64,000 nucleotides of DNA. Source: Curtobacterium sp. UNCCL20. GTDB taxonomy: Bacteria; Actinomycetota; Actinomycetes; Actinomycetales; Microbacteriaceae. The position numbers and the translations under genes were made by a program. Position 1 is the stretch's first letter. Each line of letters begins with the position of its first letter. The notes below the pieces were generated by a model, which did not search any database, had not been told where the DNA came from, and saw nothing but the letters and a program-made list of their open reading frames with translations. Positions 8,112 through 16,471 of this stretch are shown here, piece by piece. The stretch spans positions 205,005-269,004 of the forward strand of contig NZ_FNKG01000002.1 in assembly GCF_900101675.1 (NCBI RefSeq), written 5' to 3'.

Positions 8112-9689
8112 ATGTCCGACGGCTCCTCGTTCAGCATCACCACGCCGATCTTCTACGTGAACGACGTGCCCCACATCGGGCACGCCTACACCGAGGTCGC
8201 CGCGGACGTCCTCGCGCGCTGGCACCGCCAGCGCGGCGACGACACCTGGCTCCTCACCGGCACCGACGAGCACGGGCAGAAGATCCTGCGCACGGCCAGC
8301 GCGAACGAGGTCACCCCGAAGGAGTGGGCGGACCGACTCGTGACCGAGGCGTGGAAGCCGCTCCTCGACACCGTGGACGTCGCGAACGACGACTTCATCC
8401 GCACCACGGACGAGCGCCACGAGCGCGGCGTCACCGCGTTCCTGCAGAAGCTCTACGACGACGGGTACATCTACGCCGGCGAGTTCGAGGGCTTCTACTG
8501 TGTGGGCTGCGAGGAGTACAAGCAGCCGAGCGACCTCGTCCCCGGCACCGGTGTGTACGAGGGGCAGCAGGTCTGCGCGATCCACTCGATCCCGGTCGAG
8601 GTGCTCTCCGAGCGCAACTACTTCTTCCGCATGTCCGACTTCGAGCAGCGGCTGCTCGACCTGTACGAGTCGAACCCGCAGTTCATCCAGCCGGAGAGCG
8701 TCCGCAACGAGATCATCTCGTTCGTGAAGCAGGGGCTCCGTGACCTGTCGATCTCGCGGTCGAGCTTCGACTGGGGCATCACGATCCCGTGGGACAGCGA
8801 CCACGTGCTCTACGTGTGGTTCGACGCCCTGCTCAACTACGTCACGGCCCTCGGCTACGGCAGCGACGACGACGAGGCGTTCCAGCGCCTCTGGCCGAGC
8901 GTCCACATCGTCGGCAAGGACATCGCCCGGTTCCACGCCGTGATCTGGCCCGCCATGCTCATGGCCGCGGGTCTGCCCGTCCCGAAGCGCGTCTTCGGTC
9001 ACGGCTGGCTCCTCGTCGGCGGCGAGAAGATGTCCAAGTCGAAGCTGACCGGCATCGCCCCGTCCGAGATCACCGACACGTTCGGTTCGGACGCCTTCCG
9101 CTACTACTTCCTCCGCGCGATCACGTTCGGACAGGACGGCAACTTCAGCTGGGAGGACATCTCCGCCCGGTACCAGGCCGAGCTCGCGAACGGCTTCGGC
9201 AACCTCGCGTCCCGCATCGTCGCGATGGTGAACCGGTACTTCGACGGTGCCGTCCCGACCCGTGGCGAGCTGACCGACGCCGACGCGGCGATCGACGCGC
9301 TCGCGCAGTCCGTGACGGAGCGAGCTGACGCCTCCATCCAGGAATTCGCGCCGCACGACGCCCTCGCCACGGTGTGGGAACTCGTCGACGCCCTCAACGG
9401 GTACATCACCGAGCAGGAGCCGTGGGCCCTCGCGAAGGACGACACGAAGCGCGAGCGTCTCGGGACCGTGCTCGTCACCGCCCTGCGCGGCCTCGGGACC
9501 GTCGCGGTCCTCGTCTCCCCGGTGATGCCGAAGGCGACCGAGAAGCTCTGGGCGTCGATCGGTGCCGGCGGTTCCATCGCCGAGCAGCGCGTCGACCGCG
9601 CCTGGGAATGGCAGGGCGCCGTGACCGTCGTGCCGCTCGAGAGCGGGCTGTTCCCGCGCATCGAGCAGGCGGAGCAGGGCGCCGCGTGA
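8112..9689 (+). CDS. metG: methionyl-tRNA synthetase
   Basis: At 525 residues this is a class I aminoacyl-tRNA synthetase that charges tRNA-Met in the cytoplasm. The catalytic core has the exact HIGH motif at residues 21-24 (VPHIGHAYTEV) and KMSKS at 306-310 (GEKMSKSKLTGI). A helical anticodon-binding domain follows. FYCVGCEEY and QQVCAIHS mark the small zinc/connective insert. There is no C-terminal EMAP-like tRNA-binding extension. The start is the ATG at 8112; an in-frame ATG at 8103 is possible. The TGA overlaps the GTG of tatD by 4 bp, so the two are translationally coupled. Confidence 0.96.
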   Translation: MSDGSSFSITTPIFYVNDVPHIGHAYTEVAADVLARWHRQRGDDTWLLTGTDEHGQKILRTASANEVTPKEWADRLVTEAWKPLLDTVDVANDDFIRTTDERHERGVTAFLQKLYDDGYIYAGEFEGFYCVGCEEYKQPSDLVPGTGVYEGQQVCAIHSIPVEVLSERNYFFRMSDFEQRLLDLYESNPQFIQPESVRNEIISFVKQGLRDLSISRSSFDWGITIPWDSDHVLYVWFDALLNYVTALGYGSDDDEAFQRLWPSVHIVGKDIARFHAVIWPAMLMAAGLPVPKRVFGHGWLLVGGEKMSKSKLTGIAPSEITDTFGSDAFRYYFLRAITFGQDGNFSWEDISARYQAELANGFGNLASRIVAMVNRYFDGAVPTRGELTDADAAIDALAQSVTERADASIQEFAPHDALATVWELVDALNGYITEQEPWALAKDDTKRERLGTVLVTALRGLGTVAVLVSPVMPKATEKLWASIGAGGSIAEQRVDRAWEWQGAVTVVPLESGLFPRIEQAEQGAA

Positions 9690-10618
9690 CCGACGCGGGC
9701 GCACACGTCCGGTCCCGCGGCGACGGTTCGTCCGGCGGGTCCAAGCGGGACCTGTCCTACCCGCCGCTCCCGCAGGCGCTCGTGGTGCCGGTGTACGACA
9801 ACCACACGCACATGGAGATCGCCGACGGGGTCGGTGACGGCGGTGACGGTCCGCTCGAGTACCGCGAGCACCTCGACCGCGCCTCGAGCGTCGGCGTCCG
9901 CGGTGTCGTGCAGGTCGGCACCGACCTGGCGACCTCGGAGTGGTCCGCGTCGATCGCCGCGCGTGAACCCCGAGTGCTGGCTGCCGTCGCGCTGCACCCG
10001 AACGAGGCGCCCGCGCTCGAGGAGCAGGGGCTGCTCGACGAGCACCTCGCCGGGATCGAACGGCTGGCGGCGCTCCCGAGGGTGCGCGCGATCGGTGAGA
10101 CCGGCCTCGACTTCTTCCGCACCGGCGAAGAGGGCCGTGACGCGCAGATCCGGTCCTTCGAGGAGCACATCCGCATCGCGAAGGAGCACGACCTCGCGCT
10201 GACCATCCACGACCGCGACGCGCACGACGCCGTCGTCGAGGTCCTCGACCGCGTCGGCGCTCCCGAGAAGACGGTGTTCCACTGCTTCTCCGGCGGTCCC
10301 GACCTCGCCCGGCTCTGCGCCGAGCGCGGCTGGTACATGTCGTTCGCCGGCACCGTGACCTTCAAGAACGCGGCACCCCTGCGTGCCGCGCTCGAGATCG
10401 CTCCACGGCACCTCGTCATGGTCGAGACGGACGCACCGTTCCTCACGCCGACGCCGTACCGCGGTCGGCCGAACGCGCCGTACCTCATCCCGCTCACCCT
10501 CAGGTCGATGGCCGAGACCCTCGGCACCGACGCCTCGATGCTCGCCGCGCAGATCGCCTCGAACACCGAGCTCGTCTACGGTGCGTGGGACGCCGAGCCC
10601 GTCACGGTGGACGAGTAG
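9686..10618 (+). CDS. tatD: TatD family metal-dependent hydrolase (YcfH/TatD DNase type)
   Basis: The protein (310 residues) is a TIM-barrel amidohydrolase of the TatD family, whose members are metal-dependent 3'-5' nucleases. Visible metal and active-site blocks are DNHTHMEIA near residue 38, AIGETGLDFF around residues 133-142, TIHDRDA, FHCFSGG and the late ETDAPFLTP. The first about 30 residues are polar and unlike the family, so the true N-terminus could be a little later. The GTG at 9686 overlaps the metG stop and looks right for coupling. It sits in the conserved metG-tatD-rsmA order. Confidence 0.9.
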   Translation: MTDAGAHVRSRGDGSSGGSKRDLSYPPLPQALVVPVYDNHTHMEIADGVGDGGDGPLEYREHLDRASSVGVRGVVQVGTDLATSEWSASIAAREPRVLAAVALHPNEAPALEEQGLLDEHLAGIERLAALPRVRAIGETGLDFFRTGEEGRDAQIRSFEEHIRIAKEHDLALTIHDRDAHDAVVEVLDRVGAPEKTVFHCFSGGPDLARLCAERGWYMSFAGTVTFKNAAPLRAALEIAPRHLVMVETDAPFLTPTPYRGRPNAPYLIPLTLRSMAETLGTDASMLAAQIASNTELVYGAWDAEPVTVDE

Positions 10619-11469
10619 TGGCGACCCTGCTCGGCCCGGCCGAGATCCGGGACCTCGCGGCCACGCTCGACGTCACCCCGACGAAGAAGCTCGGCCAGAA
10701 CTTCGTGCACGACGCCAACACCGTGCGCCGCATCGTCGCGTCCGGTCGGGTCACCGCCGACTCGAAGGTGCTCGAGATCGGCCCCGGTCTCGGCTCGCTG
10801 ACACTCGGGCTCACCGAGACCGGAGCCTCGGTGACCGCGGTCGAGATCGACGGTCGGCTCGCGGCCCAGCTCCCGACGACCGTGTCGACGTTGCAGCCCG
10901 ACGCGCGACTCCGGGTCGTCCACCAGGACGCCCTCGCCCTCACCGCGGACGACCTCCCCGAGGCACCGACCCACGTCGTCGCGAACCTGCCGTACAACGT
11001 GTCCGTACCCGTCCTGCTGCACCTGCTCGCCACCTTCCCGACCATCGAGCGCGCGCTCGTGATGGTGCAGGCCGAGGTCGGGTACCGGATCGCCGCCGGA
11101 CCGGGCAGCAAGGTCTACGGCGCCCCGAGCGTCAAGGCCGCCTGGTACGGCTCGTGGTCGACCGCCGGGCAGGTCAGCCGGCAGGTGTTCTGGCCGGTGC
11201 CGAACGTCGACAGTGTGCTCGTCGGGTTCGACCGGCACGAGCCCCCCGGCGACGACCAGCTGCGCGCGCAGGTGTTCGCGCTCGTCGATGGCGCGTTCCA
11301 GCAGCGTCGGAAGATGCTCCGGCAGAGCCTGTCCGGGGTCCTCGGCAGCAGCGATCGCGCGTCGGAGCTGCTCACCGCCGCCGGGGTCGACCCGACGGCT
11401 CGGGGGGAGATGCTCAGCGCCGACGACTTCGTGCGCCTCGGCCGGACGGTCCTCGCCGCGGCGGAGTGA
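10618..11469 (+). CDS. rsmA: 16S rRNA (adenine(1518)-N6/adenine(1519)-N6)-dimethyltransferase
   Basis: This 283-residue KsgA-type methyltransferase dimethylates two adjacent adenines in helix 45 of 16S rRNA during small-subunit maturation. It has the family opening KKLGQNFVHD, the SAM-binding VLEIGPGLGSLT and the catalytic NLPYN. The start GTG at 10618 shares its G with the TAG stop of tatD. The usual next gene in actinobacteria, ispE, is not adjacent here but about 8.5 kb downstream. The 3' end overlaps by 56 bp the convergent pentapeptide-repeat gene. Confidence 0.95.
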   Translation: MATLLGPAEIRDLAATLDVTPTKKLGQNFVHDANTVRRIVASGRVTADSKVLEIGPGLGSLTLGLTETGASVTAVEIDGRLAAQLPTTVSTLQPDARLRVVHQDALALTADDLPEAPTHVVANLPYNVSVPVLLHLLATFPTIERALVMVQAEVGYRIAAGPGSKVYGAPSVKAAWYGSWSTAGQVSRQVFWPVPNVDSVLVGFDRHEPPGDDQLRAQVFALVDGAFQQRRKMLRQSLSGVLGSSDRASELLTAAGVDPTARGEMLSADDFVRLGRTVLAAAE

Positions 11470-12328
11470 CCCCTGCGGCCACGTCGGCCGCCGAGTTCCA
11501 GTGCCCGGGGCGCTGGAACCCCTCCGGCAGGACCGTGACGGCGTCGCCCCGTGCCGCGTTGACTTGCATCTGGGTGAGGAACACCGCACCACGGAGATCG
11601 GTACCGCGCAGGTCCGCGTCGCGGAGGTCCACGCCGAGCAGGTCGCAACGGTCCAACCGGGCACCCCGGAGGTCTGCCGCGATGGCGAGCGCCCCCCGCA
11701 GCGTCGCCCCGCGCAGATCGGCACCGCGCAGGTCCGCGCCGACCAGGTCCGTCCCCGGACCGACCCGCTGGCCGTGGGCACCGACGGGGCCCCGCCCTCG
11801 TGCGATCGCACTCGCCTCGAGCAGGAGCGGGCGGGCACGGTCGTACTCCGCGTCGACGTCGAGGGTGGCGAGGTCCTCCGGCGTCCCGTCGCTCAGCAGG
11901 CGGAGGTGCTCGAAGGCCGCGACCCAGGGAGTCTCGTCGTGTGTCGGTCGCACGAGGGTGATCGCCTCGTCGAGGTACCGCAGCAGGTCGTGGAGTCGTC
12001 GGACGATCGGGAACGTCGCGAACATCGACCGCTGCGTCTCGGCATCGTCCCGCCACGACCGGCCGGCGAAGGTGTGCTGCGACACCTTCTGCCCCGCGCC
12101 GGAGCAGTCGAAGACCGTGCACCCGGAGAAGCCCCGCTCGCGCAGGTGCGGGTGGATCCGGCAACCGTCCGCGTCGTCGAGGTTCGTGCACGGGTCGCCG
12201 GCGTCCTTGTCGAACGGGAAGTCGGCTGACTTCGCGAACGCCAGGGCGACGCAGCAGAGGCCGAAGCAGTTCGCGCAGTCGGCGCCGAGGTCCTCGCGTC
12301 GGCCGAGTGCCACTCGCGTGCGCGTCAT
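11414..12328 (-). CDS. Cys-rich N-terminal domain plus pentapeptide-repeat protein
   Basis: The 304-residue protein has two parts. Residues 15-80 are rich in Cys (CANCFGLCC, then single Cys in DPCTNL, DGCRIH and SGCTVFDC), resembling YkgJ-like zinc/iron-chelating clusters. Residues about 190-265 form pentapeptide repeats of the A(D/N)LRG type (DLVGADLRGADLRGATLRG in pattern), which fold as a right-handed quadrilateral helix. Pentapeptide proteins can mimic DNA and protect gyrase, but most have no known role. The start is the ATG at 12328. The 3' end overlaps rsmA on the other strand by 56 bp. It begins the accessory stretch between rsmA and ispE. Confidence 0.8.
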   Translation of the reverse strand: MTRTRVALGRREDLGADCANCFGLCCVALAFAKSADFPFDKDAGDPCTNLDDADGCRIHPHLRERGFSGCTVFDCSGAGQKVSQHTFAGRSWRDDAETQRSMFATFPIVRRLHDLLRYLDEAITLVRPTHDETPWVAAFEHLRLLSDGTPEDLATLDVDAEYDRARPLLLEASAIARGRGPVGAHGQRVGPGTDLVGADLRGADLRGATLRGALAIAADLRGARLDRCDLLGVDLRDADLRGTDLRGAVFLTQMQVNAARGDAVTVLPEGFQRPGHWNSAADVAAGVTPPRRGPSGRGARSRRR

Positions 12329-12540
12329 CGTGCTCCCGTTCGGGTCGTCGCCCCACCTGCCCGGCCCTGTCGGAGAGCAGCACGACGATACCGCCTGGGT
12401 GGACGTCCGGCTCCGCACGGAGGTCGCTGCCATCGATCCCCATCGTCTTGCAGCCGCGGAACGAGATCACCGAAATCCAACATGTTCGCGGATGGCGACC
12501 CCCGCGCCGTATCGTCGGCAGCCTCGACCAAGGAGGCACC

Positions 12541-12768
12541 ATGCTCGACACACCTCGCCAGTTCGTCGGGGTTCCTCGACGCCGATCGACCACGCAGTCC
12601 TCGGAAGCGTTCACCCACTGGACGATGACGCCAGAAGAGATCGAGGCACGCCGGCTCCGACCGCGCGGGACCGTCGCGGAGCGTGCGGACCGCGTCCGCC
12701 AGATCCTGGACGCTTCGACGTTCACCGTCGCCCCACGCCAGGTACGACGCCCCTGGCGCGGGGTCTGA
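12541..12768 (+). CDS. small protein, candidate antitoxin upstream of a PIN-domain gene
   Basis: The gene encodes 75 residues from an ATG preceded by AAGGAGG, one of the strongest ribosome-binding sites in the window. The protein is basic and Arg-rich, with a central TPEEIEARRL...TVAERADRVRQIL helix. I do not recognise a DNA-binding fold. It ends 2 bp before the GTG of the PIN-domain gene, and this tight pairing is the main reason to suspect an antitoxin. Some VapB-like antitoxins have similar size and charge, but no homology can be claimed. Confidence 0.6.
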   Translation: MLDTPRQFVGVPRRRSTTQSSEAFTHWTMTPEEIEARRLRPRGTVAERADRVRQILDASTFTVAPRQVRRPWRGV

Positions 12769-12770
12769 GC

Positions 12771-13358
12771 GTGTCCTCGTTCCGGTGCGAGCCCATCGAC
12801 GAACCGCTCGGCGTGTTCGCGATCGAGCAGGTCTCGACGATGCCGACGTCGATCGTCCTCGACCAGAGCTTCGTGGTCGGCGCCCTGGAGTCGTCAGCAC
12901 CGGGCCACGATGCCGCCGCCGGCTTCCTCGAACGAATGGTCCACAGCGGCACCACGATGTTCTTCAACGACCTGCTCGAACTGCAGCTGCAAGACGCTGC
13001 GTTCGACCTCGCACAGCGCGAGGTCCACGCGGCTGGCATGCGCTCGAAGGACCAGGTGTCAATCCTGGCGCGGGCGCTGCTGGGGCGCTGGCAGAAGTTG
13101 ATCGAGTCCTCCGAAGCCGTGTACGTCGAGCTCCCCCCGCTGCTCGAGGACAGCATGTACTACCAGGAGCGGTTCGGCCTGCCGGCGGCCGACTCGCTCC
13201 ACGCTGCGATGGTCATGGCGTCGGACGCTGACGGCATCGCGACTATCGACCAGGCGTTCGGTGCCGTCGACCCCTCGTTGCTCCCGGTGTTCACGCCAGC
13301 ACAGTTCGTGCGGGGCACGCGGGCTCGTCGGCGGTCGTACGGACGCTCGGTCACCTGA
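12771..13358 (+). CDS. PIN-domain protein, candidate VapC-like toxin
   Basis: The protein has 195 residues from GTG 12771, or 173 from an ATG at 12840, where the PIN domain proper begins (MPTSIVLDQSFVVG). The four acidic positions expected for PIN nucleases are visible: Asp31 (VLD), Glu70 (NDLLELQL), Asp141 (AADSLHAA) and Asp160 (ATIDQAF). VapC toxins cut tRNA or rRNA with Mg2+ at this site. A basic tail (RGTRARRRSYGR) closes the protein. It follows a small gene with only 2 bp between them, a toxin-antitoxin layout. A solitary RNase role is the alternative. Confidence 0.75.
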   Translation: MSSFRCEPIDEPLGVFAIEQVSTMPTSIVLDQSFVVGALESSAPGHDAAAGFLERMVHSGTTMFFNDLLELQLQDAAFDLAQREVHAAGMRSKDQVSILARALLGRWQKLIESSEAVYVELPPLLEDSMYYQERFGLPAADSLHAAMVMASDADGIATIDQAFGAVDPSLLPVFTPAQFVRGTRARRRSYGRSVT

Positions 13359-13404
13359 ATCGATCGCGAGCGTGATGCGATCGCACCGCCCCTACGATGG
13401 CGGC

Positions 13405-13944
13405 ATGATGGACGGGACGGTGCGATCGCACGCGCAGGGGATGGCCGCCGACAACGTGCTCGCCGCCACCGGACGGACGCCCGACGACTGGTACGTGGTG
13501 ATCGACGCCGCGGACGGACGGACGATCGGGCACACCGCGATCGCCGCCTGGTTGGTCGAGCAGGGCGTGGACCCGTGGTGGGCGCAGGGGGTCACGATCG
13601 GGTACGAGCAGTCGCGGGGACTCCGGATCCCGGGGCAGCGGTCGGACGGCACGTTCGCGGTGTCGGCCTCGCGGCAGGTGCCGGGGGAGCGTGAGGCCGT
13701 GCTCGACCTGGTCGTGCCCGTGTTCGAGAGAGCGTTCGGGTTCGCTCCGACCGCCGGGCGCCGTGGGGGCAAGCGCCCGTCGGCGCGCTGGACCTTCCCC
13801 GATCGTGAGACGGTGCTGGTGACCACCGAGGACGGTCCTCGGGACGACACGGTGCGGATCGCCGTCCAGCGGGAGCGCCTGACCGGGCCGGAACGGATGC
13901 CCGACGCGAAGGCCGAACTGGGGGCACTGCTCGCGTCCCTCTGA
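13405..13944 (+). CDS. DUF4287-like / reduced SRPBCC-type protein
   Basis: The protein has 179 residues. The first half (TGRTPDDWYVVIDA, HTAIAAWLVEQG, WWAQGVTIGYEQSRGLR) matches the short helical domain that in actinobacteria often precedes an AHSA1/SRPBCC fold. The second half (FAVSASRQVPG, then ARWTFPDRETVLVTTE) resembles that beta-rich fold but is short. The biochemical role of this family is not known. The start is ATG 13405, with ATG 13408 as an in-frame alternative. It is followed after 17 bp by a membrane-protein gene. Confidence 0.65.
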   Translation: MMDGTVRSHAQGMAADNVLAATGRTPDDWYVVIDAADGRTIGHTAIAAWLVEQGVDPWWAQGVTIGYEQSRGLRIPGQRSDGTFAVSASRQVPGEREAVLDLVVPVFERAFGFAPTAGRRGGKRPSARWTFPDRETVLVTTEDGPRDDTVRIAVQRERLTGPERMPDAKAELGALLASL

Positions 13945-13961
13945 CCACTAGGCTCGCGGGC

Positions 13962-14453
13962 ATGCCTGCTCCGCGCTCCCGGGTCGGTCTCGTCGGAGCC
14001 CTCATCGTCGTCCTCGGCGGCGTGGTGATCGGCGGGTTCGCGGGTCTCGCCATCGGGCGTGGCCAGGGGAGCGACGTGGCCTGGGTGTCACTCCTGCTCG
14101 CAGCGCTCCTCGTCGTCTGGTCACTCGCGTTCCTCCGTCTCGACGGCGAGGGCGACGGCGACGGTGCCGGCGAGGGCGACGGCGACGGCGGCGGCGCCGA
14201 GGGTGACGGTGCCGGCGACGACGCCGAACCCGACGAACGGTCGCTCCGGACCACGCGCGCACTGTCGCTCGCCATCGCGGGCGTCGGAGCGTACGTCGTC
14301 ATCCGGCTGCTCGGACGGCCGATCGACACCGCACTCGTCGGAGCGCTCGGCGTCCCGATCTGGAGCATCGTGAACCACGCCCTCGACCGGCGCATCGCCC
14401 GGCGCGAGGCCGACGGCGGCGGCGCTGCCGGACCTGCGGCCGCCGCGGACTGA
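13962..14453 (+). CDS. small membrane protein with acidic Gly-Asp linker
   Basis: Of its 163 residues, the N-terminal part holds two transmembrane helices (GLVGALIVVLGGVVIGGFAGLAI and VSLLLAALLVVWSLAFL). Then comes an about 35-residue low-complexity linker of alternating Gly, Asp, Glu and Ala (residues 61-95). Two further hydrophobic segments follow (LSLAIAGVGAYVVIRLL and ALVGALGVPIWSIV). No family is recognised. The linker is encoded by a GGCGAC-rich microsatellite-like stretch that could vary in length between strains. It ends just before a long interrupted palindrome. Confidence 0.7.
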   Translation: MPAPRSRVGLVGALIVVLGGVVIGGFAGLAIGRGQGSDVAWVSLLLAALLVVWSLAFLRLDGEGDGDGAGEGDGDGGGAEGDGAGDDAEPDERSLRTTRALSLAIAGVGAYVVIRLLGRPIDTALVGALGVPIWSIVNHALDRRIARREADGGGAAGPAAAAD

Positions 14454-14470
14454 CCGGTTCGGATCGCTCC

Positions 14471-14532
14471 CGCACAACCAAGGTGCTCCCGAACCACGGA
14501 TGCGCACGGTTCGACAGCACTCCGGTTGTGCG
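14471..14532. repeat. 62-bp nested interrupted palindrome between convergent genes
   Basis: Outer arms CGCACAACC (14471-14479) and GGTTGTGCG (14524-14532) and inner arms CGAACC (14490-14495) and GGTTCG (14508-14513) are separated by equal 10-base spacers. GTGCT and AGCAC inside the spacers can also pair. It could serve as a bidirectional terminator or a protein-binding element. Confidence 0.65.
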
Positions 14533-14552
14533 AGGTGTGCCGGGGCGCACCA

Positions 14553-14565
14553 CGCGCCCCAGGCC
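14553..14565. repeat. decayed half copy of the GGCCTGGAGGCGCG palindrome family
   Basis: CGCGCCCCAGGCC equals the family's right arm with one T missing. It lies 6 bp beyond the stop of the SDR gene on the other strand. Confidence 0.45.
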
Positions 14566-14570
14566 GATCC

Positions 14571-15311
14571 TCAGTGCCCGCGCGATGCCAGCATCTCGAC
14601 CAGCTGCTGGTGCGTCCCGTCACGCTCCGACCACCGGAACCCCTGCACGTTCTCGACGAGGATCTCCGGCGCGGCGCCGGACCGCAGCAGACCGACGACC
14701 TCGTCGGTGAACGCGTCGAGGGGCATCCCGCCGAAGTCCGCCCCGCCCATCAGGTCGGTCTGGACGGCCGGCGGCACGAGCTCCAGCACGGACACCGGCG
14801 TCCCGACGAGCTGCTGACGGAGTGCCTCGGTGTAGGCGTGCACGCCGGCCTTCGTGGCGCTGTACGTCGGTGTCGCGGTGAGCGGGACGAACGCCAGCCC
14901 GGAGGACACGGTGATCACGGTGGCGGACGGCCGGGTGAGGAGGTGCGGCAGGAACGCGTCGATGAGCCGGATCGTGCCGACCAGGTTCGTCTGGATCGTG
15001 TCGAGCGCGTCGTCGATGTGGTCGGGGGAGCGGAGGTCCTCGTTCCGCATGATGCCCGACATCGTCACGAGGGTGTCGAGCGCCGGGTACTCGGCGAGCA
15101 CGGTGGTGGCGGCAGCGGCGATCGAGTCGGCGTCGCTGACGTCGACCTCGACGGTGCCGAATCCGAACGCCTCACGGAGCGACGCCAGGCGGGATGCGCG
15201 GCGGCCACCGATGACGACGGTGCTCCCGGCGGCCTGCAGGCGCTGGGCGAGGGCGAGTCCGAGGCCGGAGGTGGCGCCGGGGATGAAGACGGTGCTGGTG
15301 GTGATGTCCAT
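14571..15311 (-). CDS. short-chain dehydrogenase/reductase (DltE-like)
   Basis: A classical SDR of 246 residues. The NAD(P)-binding motif GATSGLG is near residue 12. MSGIMRNED corresponds to the NAG region, VITVSSGLAF gives the catalytic Ser, and YSATKAG carries the Tyr-x-x-x-Lys pair. These enzymes oxidise or reduce alcohols and ketones; the substrate is unknown. The start is the ATG at 15311. It is divergent from an XRE-family regulator at 15414 across 102 bp. SDR genes paired with this regulator type are common in actinobacteria, and the regulator usually controls the enzyme. Confidence 0.88.
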   Translation of the reverse strand: MDITTSTVFIPGATSGLGLALAQRLQAAGSTVVIGGRRASRLASLREAFGFGTVEVDVSDADSIAAAATTVLAEYPALDTLVTMSGIMRNEDLRSPDHIDDALDTIQTNLVGTIRLIDAFLPHLLTRPSATVITVSSGLAFVPLTATPTYSATKAGVHAYTEALRQQLVGTPVSVLELVPPAVQTDLMGGADFGGMPLDAFTDEVVGLLRSGAAPEILVENVQGFRWSERDGTHQQLVEMLASRGH

Positions 15312-15413
15312 GACGACCACGATCCCGGTGTGGCCGGGACCCATCCAGAGCCCGGTCATCGGGGGACCGGCGATCCCTGGCTGCGAGGGCCGGGGCGGGG
15401 CAAGATCGTGTGC

Positions 15414-16256
15414 ATGGACCGTGCTGCGCTCGCCGACTTCCTCCGCCGTCGCCGCGAGTTGCTGCGCCCGGAGGACGTCGGGCTCGGCACCGGTCCGCGT
15501 CGTCGGACGCCCGGCCTCCGCCGTGAGGAAGTGGCCGCACTCGCGGGGATGAGCGTCGACTACTACACGCGCCTCGAACAGCAGCGCGGCCCGCAGCCGT
15601 CGGAGCAGATGGTCGCGGCGATCGCACGGGCGCTGCGGTGCAGCCTCGACGAGCGTGATCACCTGTTCCACCTCGCCGGCCAGAATGCCCCGGTCCGCCT
15701 GCACCGCTCCGACCACGTGGACCCGGCGATCCTCCGGGTGCTCGACCGACTCGAGGACACCCCGGCGATCGTGGTCAGCCACCTGGGCGAGACACTCGTC
15801 GAGAACCGATTGGCGGTCGCGCTCCTCGGCAGTTCCGTCGGGCTGTCCGGCAACGACCGGTACCAGGCGTGGCGGTGGTTCGTGACCGGCGACGAGCTCG
15901 CGAAGTACGCCCCGGAGCAGCACGACCGGCTCGCTCGCGTGGTGGTGGCGTCCCTCCGCGCAGCAGTCGGGCTCGCCGGGCCGGGGGACCGTCGGGCTGC
16001 CGCGCTCGTCACCGAGCTCGAGCAGCGCAGTCCCGGGTTCCGCGACCTGTGGGCTCGGCACGAGGTCGCGACGCGGTGGTCGGACAACAAGACGATCGTG
16101 CAACCCGAGCTGGGGCGGATCACCGTCGACTGCCAGGTGCTGCACGCCGACGACCAGGCGCAGGCGCTCCTGCTCTTCACGGCGCCGCCCGGTTCCGAGG
16201 ACGCGCAGAAGCTCGAGCTCCTCGGTGTCCTCGGACAGCAGACCTTCGCCGGCTGA
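15414..16256 (+). CDS. XRE-family regulator with MmyB-like ligand-binding domain
   Basis: The protein (280 residues) has an N-terminal Cro/C1-type helix-turn-helix around residues 10-75 (TPGLRREEVAALAGMSVDYYTRLEQQRG). The C-terminal domain of about 170 residues (VENRLAVALLG, YQAWRWFVTG, WARHEVATRWSDNKTIVQPELG) matches the MmyB-like domain reported to bind fatty-acid-like ligands. It is predicted to control the divergent SDR gene. The start is ATG 15414. Downstream lies a block of repeated GCAC-x-GTGC sites that belongs to the promoter region of the next operon. Confidence 0.87.
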   Translation: MDRAALADFLRRRRELLRPEDVGLGTGPRRRTPGLRREEVAALAGMSVDYYTRLEQQRGPQPSEQMVAAIARALRCSLDERDHLFHLAGQNAPVRLHRSDHVDPAILRVLDRLEDTPAIVVSHLGETLVENRLAVALLGSSVGLSGNDRYQAWRWFVTGDELAKYAPEQHDRLARVVVASLRAAVGLAGPGDRRAAALVTELEQRSPGFRDLWARHEVATRWSDNKTIVQPELGRITVDCQVLHADDQAQALLLFTAPPGSEDAQKLELLGVLGQQTFAG

Positions 16257-16261
16257 CGGGC

Positions 16262-16455
16262 CGCACGGTGCGAGGTCGACCATCCCGTGCGTGCTCGGTC
16301 GAACCCGCACGGTGCGAGGTCGACCATCCCGTGCGCCGTTGACCGCGCGGTGCCGCCCTACAGGCCACCACCGAGCGAGCAACCTCGCACCGGCGGAACG
16401 CGCTCGCACCGTGCGACCCGCGCCCGGCCGAACAAGCTCGCACCGTGCGACCCGC
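16262..16455. repeat. array of GCAC[C/G]GTGC sites upstream of the ATP-grasp operon
   Basis: CGCACGGTGCGAG occurs at 16262 and 16306 as part of an identical 30-bp block repeated with a 44-bp step. Its reverse complement CTCGCACCGTGCG occurs at 16403 and 16437, inside a 20-bp block with a 34-bp step. A partial site CTCGCACCG sits at 16384. The two direct pairs face each other. The arrangement resembles iterated regulator sites or a composite repeat. No gene is seen in this 261-bp gap. Confidence 0.65.
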
Positions 16456-16471
16456 CGCGAGGTAGCGCCGC

